Shown: piece by piece, positions 1-6,850 of the stretch
Layout of the letters: every line of letters starts with the position of its first letter
Numbering within the stretch: position 1 is the stretch's first letter
Notes under the pieces: model-generated
Database searches by the model: none
What the model was told of the DNA's origin: nothing
Seen by the model: the letters and a program-made list of their open reading frames with translations, nothing else
Assembly: GCF_000219805.1 (NCBI RefSeq)
Contig: NC_015756.1
Span: 1 to 18,992, forward strand
Direction of reading: 5' to 3'
From: Weissella koreensis KACC 15510
GTDB taxonomy: Bacteria; Bacillota; Bacilli; Lactobacillales; Lactobacillaceae
DNA: 18,992 nucleotides
Made by a program: the position numbers and the translations under genes

Positions 1-470
1 TTTAGTATCCATTATTTTCTATTTTCCTTTTTGTTGTATCAGATTCAGGTACAAGTATATATAGATATTTTCTAATGTCAACAATTTTGACTCATTATTA
101 CCAATAATACTTAGACGTATTGGTTCGTAACCTATAGCATAACTTTTTATTTTTATGGATAAATTTTGGATCCACCTTAAATTCCACTTCACTTACAAAA
201 AATAAGGTGTAAAATCCTTATAAAACAAAAAGTGATCTAAGGAATTTCTCTTAGATTACTTTTGGACTCTCTGCCAAATCCTGTCGATGGACTGTAATTG
301 GATAGTATAAAGATAAAACTAAATAAAAGTCGTGGAGATAACCCTCAAAATTGAACCAAATTCCAATCTGGGGTTAGCCTCATTTGTAATTCTTCTGCTC
401 GTATACTGAAAATCCGGACTGCTTTATTTCTAGGGCATAATCCGAGATAATCAAGTATAGGAGTTTAATA
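1..470. other. Non-coding stretch, no convincing gene
   Basis: This AT-rich stretch holds no gene I can support. Two weak signals are visible. On the minus strand an ATG at 12-10 is preceded by an AAAGGAAA-like Shine-Dalgarno at 30-24, so a gene reading leftward out of the window could start here, but only four codons (M-D-T-K) are present. A short minus-strand open stretch at about 470-345 has no recognisable start and no family signature that I know. The hairpin at 228-263 is listed separately. Confidence 0.4.
228..263. terminator. Hairpin, probable bidirectional terminator
   Basis: An almost perfect inverted repeat of about 15 bp (AAAGTGATCTAAGG paired with CTCTTAGATTACTTT) surrounds a short AATTT-type loop. 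A-rich and T-rich flanks follow on the respective strands, so it could stop transcription in either direction. No gene ends immediately beside it. Confidence 0.4.
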
Positions 471-543
471 GGCGTCATAACTCAACAGTTGTGTCGCCTT
501 TTTTTGTGCCTTATAATTAAAGGTGTTAGAATGCGTCATAACT
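471..543 (+). promoter_or_regulatory. Dyad and promoter in front of the resolvase; candidate resolvase binding site
   Basis: A 28-bp imperfect dyad at 471-498 has 12-bp arms (GGCGTCATAACT and AGTTGTGTCGCC, 10 of 12 pairs) around CAAC. A T-run at 499-505 means it could also be a terminator. Its right arm supplies a weak -35 (TTGTGT, 489-494), spaced 17 bp from a perfect -10 TATAAT at 512-517. A second copy of the arm core GCGTCATAACT lies at 533-543, just after the expected transcription start. A 28-bp dyad beside a resolvase gene fits a res subsite that also autoregulates. This is inference from layout. Confidence 0.45.
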
Positions 544-617
544 TACCGCCATAAATACAGACCCTTTTTACTGCAAAAGTACCAAATTTGCTATATAAAA
601 CAGATTGGAGAAATAAT

Positions 618-1172
618 ATGAAATATGGTTATGCACGAGTGAGCACCACCGATCAAAAACTAGAAAATCAAATTGAGAACTTAAAAAAATCAGGCGCTGA
701 AATAATCTATAAAGAAAAGTTTACTGGTACGACTACTGAACGTCCCGAATTTAACAAATTGCTGAATGAACTTAAAACAGACGACACGCTAATTGTGACA
801 AAACTAGACCGCTTTGCACGCAATACTAGAGAAGCCCTTGATATAATTGAAGACCTATTTAAACGTGACATCAAAATTAATATCCTTAACATGGGAATAA
901 TTGATAATACACCCACAGGACAATTGATTTTTACAATTTTTAGCGCCTTTGCGCAATTTGAACGAGATATGATTGTGACAAGAACACATGAGGGAAAAGA
1001 ATATGCCAAAAGGAACGACCCTTATTTTCATGAGGGACGCCCACAAACCTACACAGATGAACAAATACGTTTAGCCTATGAGTTGCGTCAACAAGGCATG
1101 ACATACAAAATGATTGCTAGAAAAACAGGCATAAGTGAACGAACGCAACAAAGACGATTTAAAGATATATGA
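618..1172 (+). CDS. Serine recombinase (resolvase/invertase family)
   Basis: A 184-residue small serine recombinase that cuts and rejoins DNA at a dyad site; on plasmids such enzymes commonly resolve multimers or invert or resolve segments. The catalytic domain begins MKYGYARVSTTDQ with the nucleophile Ser9 and Arg7, followed by the TKLDRFARN motif (residues 61-69) whose arginines (R65, R68) act at the active site, then the long E helix. A C-terminal helix-turn-helix (about 145-184, starting GRPQTYTDEQ) binds DNA. I chose ATG 618 rather than an upstream 588 start because GGAG at 607-610 is well spaced and the protein then begins with the family's usual N-terminus. Length is normal and the gene looks intact. 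Its upstream dyad suggests autoregulation. The exact reaction, resolution or inversion, cannot be told from sequence. Confidence 0.93.
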   Translation: MKYGYARVSTTDQKLENQIENLKKSGAEIIYKEKFTGTTTERPEFNKLLNELKTDDTLIVTKLDRFARNTREALDIIEDLFKRDIKINILNMGIIDNTPTGQLIFTIFSAFAQFERDMIVTRTHEGKEYAKRNDPYFHEGRPQTYTDEQIRLAYELRQQGMTYKMIARKTGISERTQQRRFKDI

Positions 1173-1291
1173 TAGCATATCATGATGTGCTATGTTGTTA
1201 ATGCCAGCTAAATTATACCGTGAACCCTCTATCAAAAGTTGCCCACTTTACTAGCATACGAACAAATTGTGTGAGAAAATTATTGACTTAA

Positions 1292-1726
1292 CTTGATTCA
1301 TCTTATGAAAACAAAAAAATATCACAATAAAATATGTCTACAAGTTTAAACGTATCGTATCAAGCTATATCTAATTGGGAACGTGGGAAAAGTTATCCGG
1401 ATATCTCCAATATTATTATGATTTCAGATTTGTACAATATTTCATTGGATGAACTGATTAGAGAAGATAAAAACTATAAAGACATGTTACTTGAAAAGAA
1501 AGTATCAGGCATCGTCGATACGATACTTAATGTTATTTTTTTCTTGTGCGCTGTAATGATATTAATTTACATGATTATCGAAAATAAACTCACCTCAGCA
1601 AATTCTTTTTATATCATTCTGGCAATCTTAGTTATAATCCATACCAGCATTGATTTATTAAAATTGTTACCAAAAAAAACGTGTAGTTTGCTCACAGGGA
1701 ATTTTGGATTCAAATTAATACGATGA
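1292..1726 (+). pseudogene. XRE-family regulator with membrane tail, 5' end decayed
   Basis: From ATG 1334 the reading frame gives 130 residues starting STSLNVSYQAISNWERGKS, which is the second half of an XRE helix-turn-helix (turn and recognition helix), then a linker and two hydrophobic segments at about residues 55-80 and 91-112. Helix 1 is missing from that ORF. Reading the same frame backwards gives N-K-K-I-S-Q-stop-N, which fits the missing first helix (typically K-x-I-S-Q-Q-N), so TAA at 1328-1330 probably replaces CAA. A further in-frame stop lies at 1289-1291 and no Shine-Dalgarno precedes ATG 1334. HTH proteins with membrane segments are common small regulators in lactobacilli. This one is likely inactive. 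The C-terminal end may also be shortened. Confidence 0.7.
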
Positions 1727-1745
1727 GGGACATATCAGCATTCAA

Positions 1746-1784
1746 AATAAGTTGAGATAGATACAGATACTATCTCAACTTATT
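1746..1784 (+). terminator. Strong intrinsic terminator
   Basis: A perfect 15-bp stem (AATAAGTTGAGATAG with CTATCTCAACTTATT) encloses a 9-nt loop and runs into TTTT. It follows the XRE pseudogene by 20 nt and separates it from the mobilisation region. Confidence 0.85.
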
Positions 1785-1799
1785 TTTTATGTGGTTAAG

Positions 1800-2000
1800 C
1801 TGACACCAGCTTGCCCCACGCGGGTAGCGTTCTGCATGACATGCTCTCACTGAAAGTGATCCTGCAATGATAAATTGCCCCGTCACGGCGTGACCCGCCG
1901 GAGGTTTTACAAGCCGGATAAGTGGCGCTGTAAAATAGCAGTTTCCCCAGTACGAAGGGGAAAAGCTACGGTCATCGCTTGTCGATGACACGCCTCGCAG
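1800..2000. other. G+C-rich structured block upstream of oriT
   Basis: Base composition jumps here compared with the AT-rich flanks, and the block is packed with hairpins: GTCAC/GTGAC at 1882-1894, TTTTACA/TGTAAAA at 1905-1936 (imperfect, with ATAAGTGG in the loop region), TTTCCCC/GGGGAAA at 1942-1963, and GTCATCG/CGATGAC at 1971-1989. No ORF here has a ribosome binding site or a recognisable product. The position directly in front of an oriT-like core and the relaxase gene suggests an accessory part of the transfer origin or a single-strand replication initiation site. A structured leader RNA is an alternative. I cannot choose between these. Confidence 0.4.
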
Positions 2001-2065
2001 AGCCTGTCCAAAATATTATTTTGGTATAACAGGCTATACCAGATTTTTAACGGTGTTATACTGGT
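2001..2065 (+). other. oriT: Putative origin of transfer (MobV-type oriT)
   Basis: Nested inverted repeats are visible: AGCCTGT (2001-2007) with ACAGGCT (2029-2035), inside it CCAAAAT with ATTTTGG, and the overlapping GGTATA (2023-2028) with TATACC (2035-2040). Next comes GTGTTATACT at 2053-2062, which, as I recall it, matches the core around the nick of the pMV158 oriT recognised by MobV relaxases; ACCAG (2038-2042) can pair with CTGGT (2061-2065) across it. It lies 32 bp before the relaxase start, as in pMV158-type plasmids. The core match rests on memory and the exact nick position is not shown. Confidence 0.6.
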
Positions 2066-2097
2066 CTTGGAAAACCTTTTTTGAGGAGGCATTTTTG

Positions 2098-3333
2098 ATG
2101 GCGCATTTAAAGAAAAATACCCGTGGCGCAGTACCCGGTTTAGCGGTTCACTTTGAACGTAAAACCGATCATCACACCAACAAAGAAATTGATGTGTCGA
2201 AAACCTATCTGAATCAAGAGCTCATGGCTGATGGTTCTGATATGCTTTCACGCTTCAATGCGCGTTTAAATGACGTTTATTGCATGAAAAGAGACGATGT
2301 AAAGGCGTTAGCGACTTGGATTGTCACTTTACCTGAAGAACTCGCAGAATCGCCCTACGAGCAACAGAGCGCCTTTTTTGAAGCAACCACTAATTTTTTG
2401 AATGACCGTTATGGTCAAGAAAATGCCGTGGCCGCTGTCGTGCATTATGACGAGACAACCCCTCACTTGCACTATGCCTTTGTCCCGGTAGTTTTTGATG
2501 ATAAAAAGGCACGTTATAAAGTATCCGCTAAAGAAGTGCTCACGCGTCATGATCTGCAAACCTTTCATGAGGATTTAGATCAGCATTTAAAAAAGGTGCT
2601 ACCCTTTTATGAACGAGGGATTTTAAATAACAAAACCTTACCGTTTGAGAATGTCGCTGAAATCAAAAAATACAATGATCAGTTTAATGCCTTAAAAACG
2701 GAACTAGCCGATATTGAAGACAACATTCGTGCGAAACAGGCAGTACTTAAAATCACGGATCAAGCCTTAACGGAAGTAGACTTAGCCGAAAAACAAATTG
2801 ATGCCTTTAAACAAGACTTATCTAAAAACCTCTTTGGTAAGACGGTGCTTAAACCTGATGACTTAGATCGCTTTAAAAGTGTGTTAGCCACGATGAAGAA
2901 AGCCACCTTGCAAAGCCAGCATGAGACGGAAGAACTCAAGCAAACGTTAGGCCAAGTCAAAGCGCAATTAGCTGACATCCAAGCTGATTATCAAAACCTA
3001 AAAGAAACGCATCAAGCGCTACAGAAGCGGCAACGAGAACAGCAACAGATGGATTATGCTATGCGTGACATGCTTAAAAATGATTATGGTGTCGACAAGA
3101 TAGCCCATACTGATGTGGAGGCCCGGTATGTTCTTTATAAGCTGGATCATGAAAAACTCACTCAAAATAAAAAAGTAGCCCAGTCCTGGTTAAAAACACT
3201 GACGACAGCTAGAGCAGATCCAGATACGAAAATAGCGCCAACTAGATTAGATCGCGGTATTGAACAAGTTAAAGCATTAATCAATCGAATCATTGAATTA
3301 ACGCGTGATATTTTTAAGGGGCCAAGTCTGTAA
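2098..3333 (+). CDS. mob: Mob/Pre-type (MobV) relaxase
   Basis: A 411-residue plasmid mobilisation relaxase of the Mob/Pre (PF01076) family, which nicks oriT and pilots the strand into a recipient using the transfer channel of a helper plasmid. The N-terminal domain carries the metal-binding HxDExxPHxH signature (residues 116-125, HYDETTPHLH) and an early conserved block with a histidine, N-K-E-I-D and Y-L-N (about 18-40). From about 190 to 330 the protein is rich in Q, K, E and L and looks like a coiled coil, typical of MobV C-terminal halves that dimerise. ATG 2098 is preferred over 2053 because GAGGAGG at 2083-2089 is well placed. No accessory mob gene or coupling protein is seen here, so mobilisation would need help. 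It ends at its own terminator. Confidence 0.9.
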   Translation: MAHLKKNTRGAVPGLAVHFERKTDHHTNKEIDVSKTYLNQELMADGSDMLSRFNARLNDVYCMKRDDVKALATWIVTLPEELAESPYEQQSAFFEATTNFLNDRYGQENAVAAVVHYDETTPHLHYAFVPVVFDDKKARYKVSAKEVLTRHDLQTFHEDLDQHLKKVLPFYERGILNNKTLPFENVAEIKKYNDQFNALKTELADIEDNIRAKQAVLKITDQALTEVDLAEKQIDAFKQDLSKNLFGKTVLKPDDLDRFKSVLATMKKATLQSQHETEELKQTLGQVKAQLADIQADYQNLKETHQALQKRQREQQQMDYAMRDMLKNDYGVDKIAHTDVEARYVLYKLDHEKLTQNKKVAQSWLKTLTTARADPDTKIAPTRLDRGIEQVKALINRIIELTRDIFKGPSL

Positions 3334-3342
3334 CGTTATAAC

Positions 3343-3369
3343 GGCTTATTTGCCCGTATAAGCCTTTTT
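3343..3369 (+). terminator. Intrinsic terminator after the relaxase gene
   Basis: GGCTTAT (3343-3349) pairs with ATAAGCC (3358-3364), followed by five T residues. It starts 10 nt after the relaxase stop codon. Confidence 0.7.
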
Positions 3370-3476
3370 AGCCATGTGACGTAGAAATAATCATTAAATA
3401 GATTAAAACGTCGCTATTGGCTTAATAAGTGGCAATCTATGTTAGATAACTAGGTATCCGGCATTTGAAATGATTC

Positions 3477-3532
3477 AAAACAAAAAGAACACTCTGTACG
3501 AAATTTATGTGCACCAGTGTTCTTTTTGTTTT
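3477..3532. terminator. Long hairpin, bidirectional terminator between mob and rep
   Basis: A perfect 17-bp stem (3477-3493 with 3516-3532, core AAAGAACACT/AGTGTTCTTT) with A-rich and T-rich ends on both sides can terminate both strands. An outer repeat TGATTCAA/TTGAATCA (3471-3478 and 3541-3548) extends it. It insulates the replicon from mob transcription. The rest of 3370-3640 is AT-rich and has no gene. Confidence 0.8.
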
Positions 3533-3648
3533 GTTTTTTATTGAATCAATAAAAAGGCGGAGCCTATTATAAGTTTATCTTTTATATTTTAATCTTTTGT
3601 TCTTTTGCGCAGTTATAAAGTCAGTATTATCAAGGGTTTACAAGATTA

Positions 3649-3723
3649 TGTACCCACAAAAAACTATGTATACACCCACAAAATACTATGTATACACCCA
3701 CAAAATACTATGTATACACCCAC
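3649..3723 (+). repeat. Iterons of the theta replication origin (3 full and 1 partial 22-bp repeats)
   Basis: Three head-to-tail 22-bp units lie at 3649-3670 (three mismatches), 3671-3692 and 3693-3714 (these two identical), followed by a 9-bp partial copy at 3715-3723. Each unit starts with a CACCCACAAAA-type core and ends ACTATGTA. About three and a half 22-bp iterons directly before repB are the pattern of lactococcal/lactobacillar theta plasmids, where RepB binds them to start replication. AT-rich DNA at about 3533-3600 would be the opening region. Confidence 0.9.
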
Positions 3724-3758
3724 TTCTCATTTAGATAAGTGGGTGTATAGGTTATAAT
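3715..3758 (+). promoter_or_regulatory. repB promoter with iteron-derived operator
   Basis: TACACCCACT (3715-3724) and AGTGGGTGTA (3738-3747) form a perfect 10-bp inverted repeat whose left arm is the partial iteron. The right arm sits between a weak -35 (TTTAGA, 3730-3735) and a perfect -10 TATAAT (3753-3758), 17 bp apart. RepB binding here would block its own transcription, the standard copy-number feedback in this plasmid group. The repression itself is inferred. Confidence 0.7.
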
Positions 3759-3835
3759 AAAAAGCATAAAGAAATTCCCGACTAAAAGTTTTTCTTTATA
3801 CTTATCCAACAACACGCCCAAAGGAGCGTATTTAT

Positions 3836-4990
3836 ATGTCAATTATACCAGAATCAAAGACAAGGCAGGTACACACCTTGAATGAGTTATCAAAACGAAA
3901 AGTCGTCGAACATAACAGTTTAATCACTTCAATTGCCAAAATGGATAAGACACCACTCAAAATGTTTGAGTTGGCCGTTTCTCTAATAGATACGGAAAAT
4001 CCCCCCGAAGATCAGACGGTTTATTTATCAAAGCGAGAGTTGTTTGCTTTTTTTCAAGTTGATGATAGCAACAAACATAGTCGTTTTAAAGAAGCCGTTG
4101 AAAAAATGCAGAAACAAGCTTTTTTTCAGATTAAAAAAGAACAAGATAAAGGCTTTAAATTTATTAGTATTGTACCGATCCCGTATGTGGAATGGACAGA
4201 TTATAATGACGAAGTAAAAATTGAATTTCATCGTGAAATTATGCCTTATCTAATTAATCTCAAAAATAATTTTACGCAACATGCTTTGTCAGATATTGCA
4301 GAATTGAACAGTAAGTATGCAATAATTTTGTATCGTTGGTTATCGATGAATTACAATCAATACGAGCATTACAGCGTTAAAGGTGGACGGAGAGAGGAAC
4401 AGGTTGAAAGTTACCGTAATCCCGAAATAAGCATGCGAGATTTACGTCAAATGACAGATACAATTGATGAATATAAACGATTTGATCATTTTGAAAAAAG
4501 AGTACTGAATGAACCATTGTCAGAAATTACTAAACACACAACTTTCAATGTAACTTACGAAAAGCTCAAAAAAGGGCGGAGTATTGATAGTATTGTCTTT
4601 CATATCACTAAAAAACAAGTGGCAGATGATATTAGTTACAAGCTAGATGATCCCGTTTATATCGAGGGCAAGATCCGTCAAGAAGAAACAGAAGATATGT
4701 TGACTGTTAAGGCAATAAAAAGTCCCTATACAAAGTTACTTATGGAGCAGTTTTTATTGTCATATATTGATTTAACGGATACTACTATTTTGTCAGGGTT
4801 ACAGAAAAATGTTTATCCACTTTATGACGAATTAAAAGAGTCACGTGGTTTAAAGGGCGTGAAAGAACACTTAGCCTATATCAGAGACAAACAAGATGAC
4901 TATTCGAAAAAGAATATTGCTAAGTATCTTAAAAAATCGATTGAACAGTATCTACCAATCGTTAAAAGGCAGGATATAGATCATGAGTGA
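3836..4990 (+). CDS. repB: Replication initiator RepB (Rep_3 family)
   Basis: A 384-residue initiator of theta replication that binds the iterons just upstream and opens the origin. The central part carries the Rep_3 (PF01051) pattern: an early KMDKTPLKMFELAVSLI helix, the block around WTDYNDEVKIEFHREIMPYL, then LNSKYAIILYRWL, which together form two winged-helix domains (about residues 25-140 and 150-260). The C-terminal 100 residues are more variable and likely help DNA contact. The ATG follows AAGGAGCG (about 3821-3828). Length fits the RepB proteins of lactococcal and lactobacillar plasmids (about 380 residues). It overlaps the next gene by 8 nt, which suggests translational coupling. Expression is probably limited by RepB itself through the inverted repeat at 3715-3747. 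Confidence 0.94.
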   Translation: MSIIPESKTRQVHTLNELSKRKVVEHNSLITSIAKMDKTPLKMFELAVSLIDTENPPEDQTVYLSKRELFAFFQVDDSNKHSRFKEAVEKMQKQAFFQIKKEQDKGFKFISIVPIPYVEWTDYNDEVKIEFHREIMPYLINLKNNFTQHALSDIAELNSKYAIILYRWLSMNYNQYEHYSVKGGRREEQVESYRNPEISMRDLRQMTDTIDEYKRFDHFEKRVLNEPLSEITKHTTFNVTYEKLKKGRSIDSIVFHITKKQVADDISYKLDDPVYIEGKIRQEETEDMLTVKAIKSPYTKLLMEQFLLSYIDLTDTTILSGLQKNVYPLYDELKESRGLKGVKEHLAYIRDKQDDYSKKNIAKYLKKSIEQYLPIVKRQDIDHE

Positions 4991-5549
4991 AAATTTAAAA
5001 ACAATTCGAGAACTTGCTGAGGAGTTAGGTGTTTCAAAACAGGCGATACAATATCATATAAAGTCGCTGACAAACAAAACAAGGCAAACAAACGACAAAG
5101 GTATAGTTGTTTTATCTTTAGAAGAACAGCATTTTATAAGGTCTAAGGTCGACAAACAGACAAACAAAAACAAGACAAATAAACAGACAAATGACAAACA
5201 AACAGACAAAGAGACAAAGTGGGATATCCACAACTATTTAATTAGTGAACTTGATGAAGTTAAGAAAAATAGAGATAAACAATTAGCAGTTAAGGATAAG
5301 CAACTAGAAAATAAAGATTCGCAAATAGCTCAAATGCAAAACTTACTAGACCAGCAACAACGGCTAGCCTTACAGGACAAGCAACTGCTCGAAGAATACA
5401 AGGCAGAAATTAAGGACTTGAAAGCCTTAACGATGGCACCGCATGATGATGGTGAAAAAGAAGTGACGTCAGACAAACAACTGGAACCTGAAAATAGCAC
5501 CCCGGAGTCACAACCTAAACCTAAAAAGTGGTGGCGTTTTGGTAAATAG
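4983..5549 (+). CDS. RepX-like replication-associated protein (DUF536-type)
   Basis: A 188-residue protein encoded directly behind repB with an 8-nt overlap, the usual place for the RepX/OrfX partner in lactic acid bacterial theta plasmids. An N-terminal helix-turn-helix (about 6-27, RELAEELGVSKQAIQYHIKS) is followed by a polar linker with repeated T-N-K and K-Q-T units (about 50-80), a long coiled coil (about 85-150, repeating D-K-Q-L and Q-L-heptads) and a proline- and charge-rich tail ending WWRFGK. Such proteins are reported to influence plasmid stability or copy number but are not essential for replication. That role is taken from the family. The linker's A-rich, low-complexity DNA could be slippage-prone, yet the frame is intact. 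Confidence 0.8.
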   Translation: MSENLKTIRELAEELGVSKQAIQYHIKSLTNKTRQTNDKGIVVLSLEEQHFIRSKVDKQTNKNKTNKQTNDKQTDKETKWDIHNYLISELDEVKKNRDKQLAVKDKQLENKDSQIAQMQNLLDQQQRLALQDKQLLEEYKAEIKDLKALTMAPHDDGEKEVTSDKQLEPENSTPESQPKPKKWWRFGK

Positions 5550-5589
5550 TTACAACTAAAAAAGAAAAGAAGACTAGTTAAATGGCGGG

Positions 5590-5659
5590 ATGCTCTTATG
5601 CTAGATTTACGGACAGATTTTCTTCTGCCCTGTAAACTAATAGCATAGGAGCATTTTTT
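5590..5659 (+). terminator. Long hairpin after repX, overlapping the ribosome binding site of the IS ORF
   Basis: ATGCTCTTATGCTA (5590-5603) pairs with TAGCATAGGAGCAT (5641-5654) over 13 of 14 positions, and TTTTTT follows. It can terminate repB-repX transcription. The right arm contains the AGGAG that would serve the IS orfA start at 5663, so read-through transcripts would hide that site. IS elements often use such hairpins to avoid activation by outside transcription. Confidence 0.65.
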
Positions 5660-5662
5660 AAT

Positions 5663-5893
5663 ATGATTCGATACAAAAAAGAATTTAAGCAGTCTCTTGT
5701 TGAGATGCACAATCAAGGCCGTTCATATACTGATCTATCCGCTGAATACGGACCTTCGGTCGACTCAATCCGTAACTGGGTCAAGTTGTACGCGGTCCAC
5801 GAAGTGGACGGCGAAAAATGGACGCAAGCTGATGTAAACGCATTACAAAAAGGAAAACGACAAACTTCGCGAAGAACTTGAGATTTTAAAAAT
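5663..5893 (+). pseudogene. IS3-family transposase OrfA, frameshifted and truncated
   Basis: The first 60 codons (MIRYKKEFKQSLVEMHNQGR...) are a typical IS3-family OrfA start with a helix-turn-helix (LSAEYGPSVDSIRNWVKLY at about 27-45). At 5847-5853 one extra base shifts the frame: the ORF ends at 5881 with nonsense residues, while the +1 frame continues L-Q-K-E-N-D-K-L-R-E-E-L-E-I-L-K, the expected leucine zipper. Homology stops at about 5893, where unrelated DNA begins. No OrfB follows. This is a dead remnant and marks a recombination joint between the replicon and the copper genes. The ORF could be expressed as a 72-residue fragment, but function is unlikely. Confidence 0.82.
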
Positions 5894-6004
5894 AAGGAAT
5901 TCTAAAATCAATAAAAGTAAATCAATGGTAACCTTATAATTAGTATTGGGTAAAGATAGGAAAACAAAGGCAATAATAGCTGGTTACATTTATTTAAAAA
6001 AGAC

Positions 6005-6062
6005 TTGACAAGAATGGTTTACAATAGTAAACTTATCTCAAACGTTTACGTTTACGCATGTA
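6005..6062 (+). promoter_or_regulatory. Copper operon promoter with two cop boxes
   Basis: A perfect -35 TTGACA (6005-6010) is spaced 17 bp from TAAACT (6028-6033). Two near matches to the CopY operator TACANNTGTA are present, each one base off: TACAATAGTA (6020-6029, overlapping the -10) and TACGCATGTA (6053-6062). Paired cop boxes are how CopY represses cop operons in enterococci and lactococci, with release when copper displaces zinc. Confidence 0.75.
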
Positions 6063-6091
6063 GACAATAAGGAGGGAAGGAGGGAAAGAGA

Positions 6092-6547
6092 ATGAGTACA
6101 ATAGTAGTTAACCCTCATATCACAGATGCTGAATGGGAAGTTATGCGTGTAGTCTGGGCGAATGGTCGAGTGACTAGTAAAGAAATCATCTCCATATTGA
6201 AAGAAAAAATGGACTGGAAACAAGCCACTATCAAAACGCTCTTAGGTCGACTGGTTGAAAAAGGCGTACTAAATACAGAGCAAGAAGGTAGAAAATTTAT
6301 TTATACTACCAATATTGAAGAGAAAGAAGCCGTAGGAAATTATACAGACGATATTTTCAACCGTATTTGTCGAAAGAATGTCGGGAATGTAGTAGGGAGT
6401 ATCATTGAAGATCATGTCTTAAGCTTCGATGATATCCAGCGACTAGAAGAAATATTAGAGATGAAAAAAGCTTTCGCAGTAGAAGAAGTGGATTGTCAGT
6501 GTACAGAAGGGCAATGCGATTGCCATTTACATCATCATGGAGAATAA
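6092..6547 (+). CDS. copY: CopY-type copper-responsive repressor
   Basis: A 151-residue repressor of the BlaI/MecI/CopY family that keeps the copper export genes off until Cu(I) binds. The winged-helix domain occupies about residues 9-75 (TDAEWEVMRVVWANGRVTSK, then WKQATIKTLLGRLVEKGVL). The C-terminus carries the CopY metal site CxCx4CxC: CQCTEGQCDC at 135-144 (C135, C137, C142, C144), where copper replaces zinc and abolishes DNA binding, followed by a His-rich end (HLHHHGE). A purine-rich run with two GGAGGGA-type sites before ATG 6092 provides ribosome binding. Two cop boxes in its promoter indicate autoregulation. It is followed by a copZ remnant and copB, so it controls the whole operon. 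Confidence 0.93.
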   Translation: MSTIVVNPHITDAEWEVMRVVWANGRVTSKEIISILKEKMDWKQATIKTLLGRLVEKGVLNTEQEGRKFIYTTNIEEKEAVGNYTDDIFNRICRKNVGNVVGSIIEDHVLSFDDIQRLEEILEMKKAFAVEEVDCQCTEGQCDCHLHHHGE

Positions 6548-6550
6548 GTA

Positions 6551-6712
6551 GCGAAAAAATTGGAGAATAAATCGTTTGCCATAGAAGGGGTTGAATCTGT
6601 AGAGGTTGATTTAGCGACTAAAAAAGCAGTACTTGAAAGTCAAACAGAGATTGATACCGAAACGCTCAATGCTGCTTTAGCAGAAACTAACTATTCAGTA
6701 TTAAGTGCATAA
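6551..6712 (+). pseudogene. copZ: Copper chaperone CopZ remnant lacking the metal-binding motif
   Basis: The frame from 6551 to the stop at 6710-6712 encodes the last two thirds of a heavy-metal-associated (ferredoxin-like) domain: ...IEGVESVEVDLATKKAVLE, then TEIDTETLNAALAETNYSVLS, which matches the strand-helix pattern of CopZ-type chaperones. The N-terminal strand with the copper ligand pair (MxCxxC) is absent: upstream there is only the copY stop in the same frame. No ATG exists; the only possible start is TTG 6560. Without the cysteines it cannot carry Cu(I) in the usual way, so this is almost certainly a deletion remnant. Confidence 0.8.
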
Positions 6713-6850
6713 AGTACGAATACCATTTATTCATAGATAGTAGATAGAGATAAAGTATAGAACCCTTTTCATGAGAATTATATGCAGTGTTAGATGAGAA
6801 AATTCTAAAACTTTAAAATCAGTCTCTAATATAATAAGGAGGAATTAAAA

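Noticed and set aside
345..470. Minus-strand open stretch of about 40 codons
   Set aside because: No start signal and no reliable family match; a degraded IS or conserved non-coding DNA is possible but unsupported.
1770..1991. 73-codon minus-strand ORF across the G+C-rich block
   Set aside because: No Shine-Dalgarno, its sequence is dictated by the hairpins, and it starts in a region explained by oriT-like structure; it looks non-coding.
3649..3747. Possible CRISPR array
   Set aside because: Repeats are head-to-tail 22-mers without spacers directly before repB, so they are iterons.
5330..5716. 128-codon minus-strand ORF over repX and the hairpin
   Set aside because: It is the reverse complement of repX coding DNA and a terminator, with no start signals of its own.
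6830..6835. TATAAT before copB as a separate promoter
   Set aside because: It abuts the copB ribosome binding site and has no matching -35, so copB is better explained by read-through from the copY promoter.
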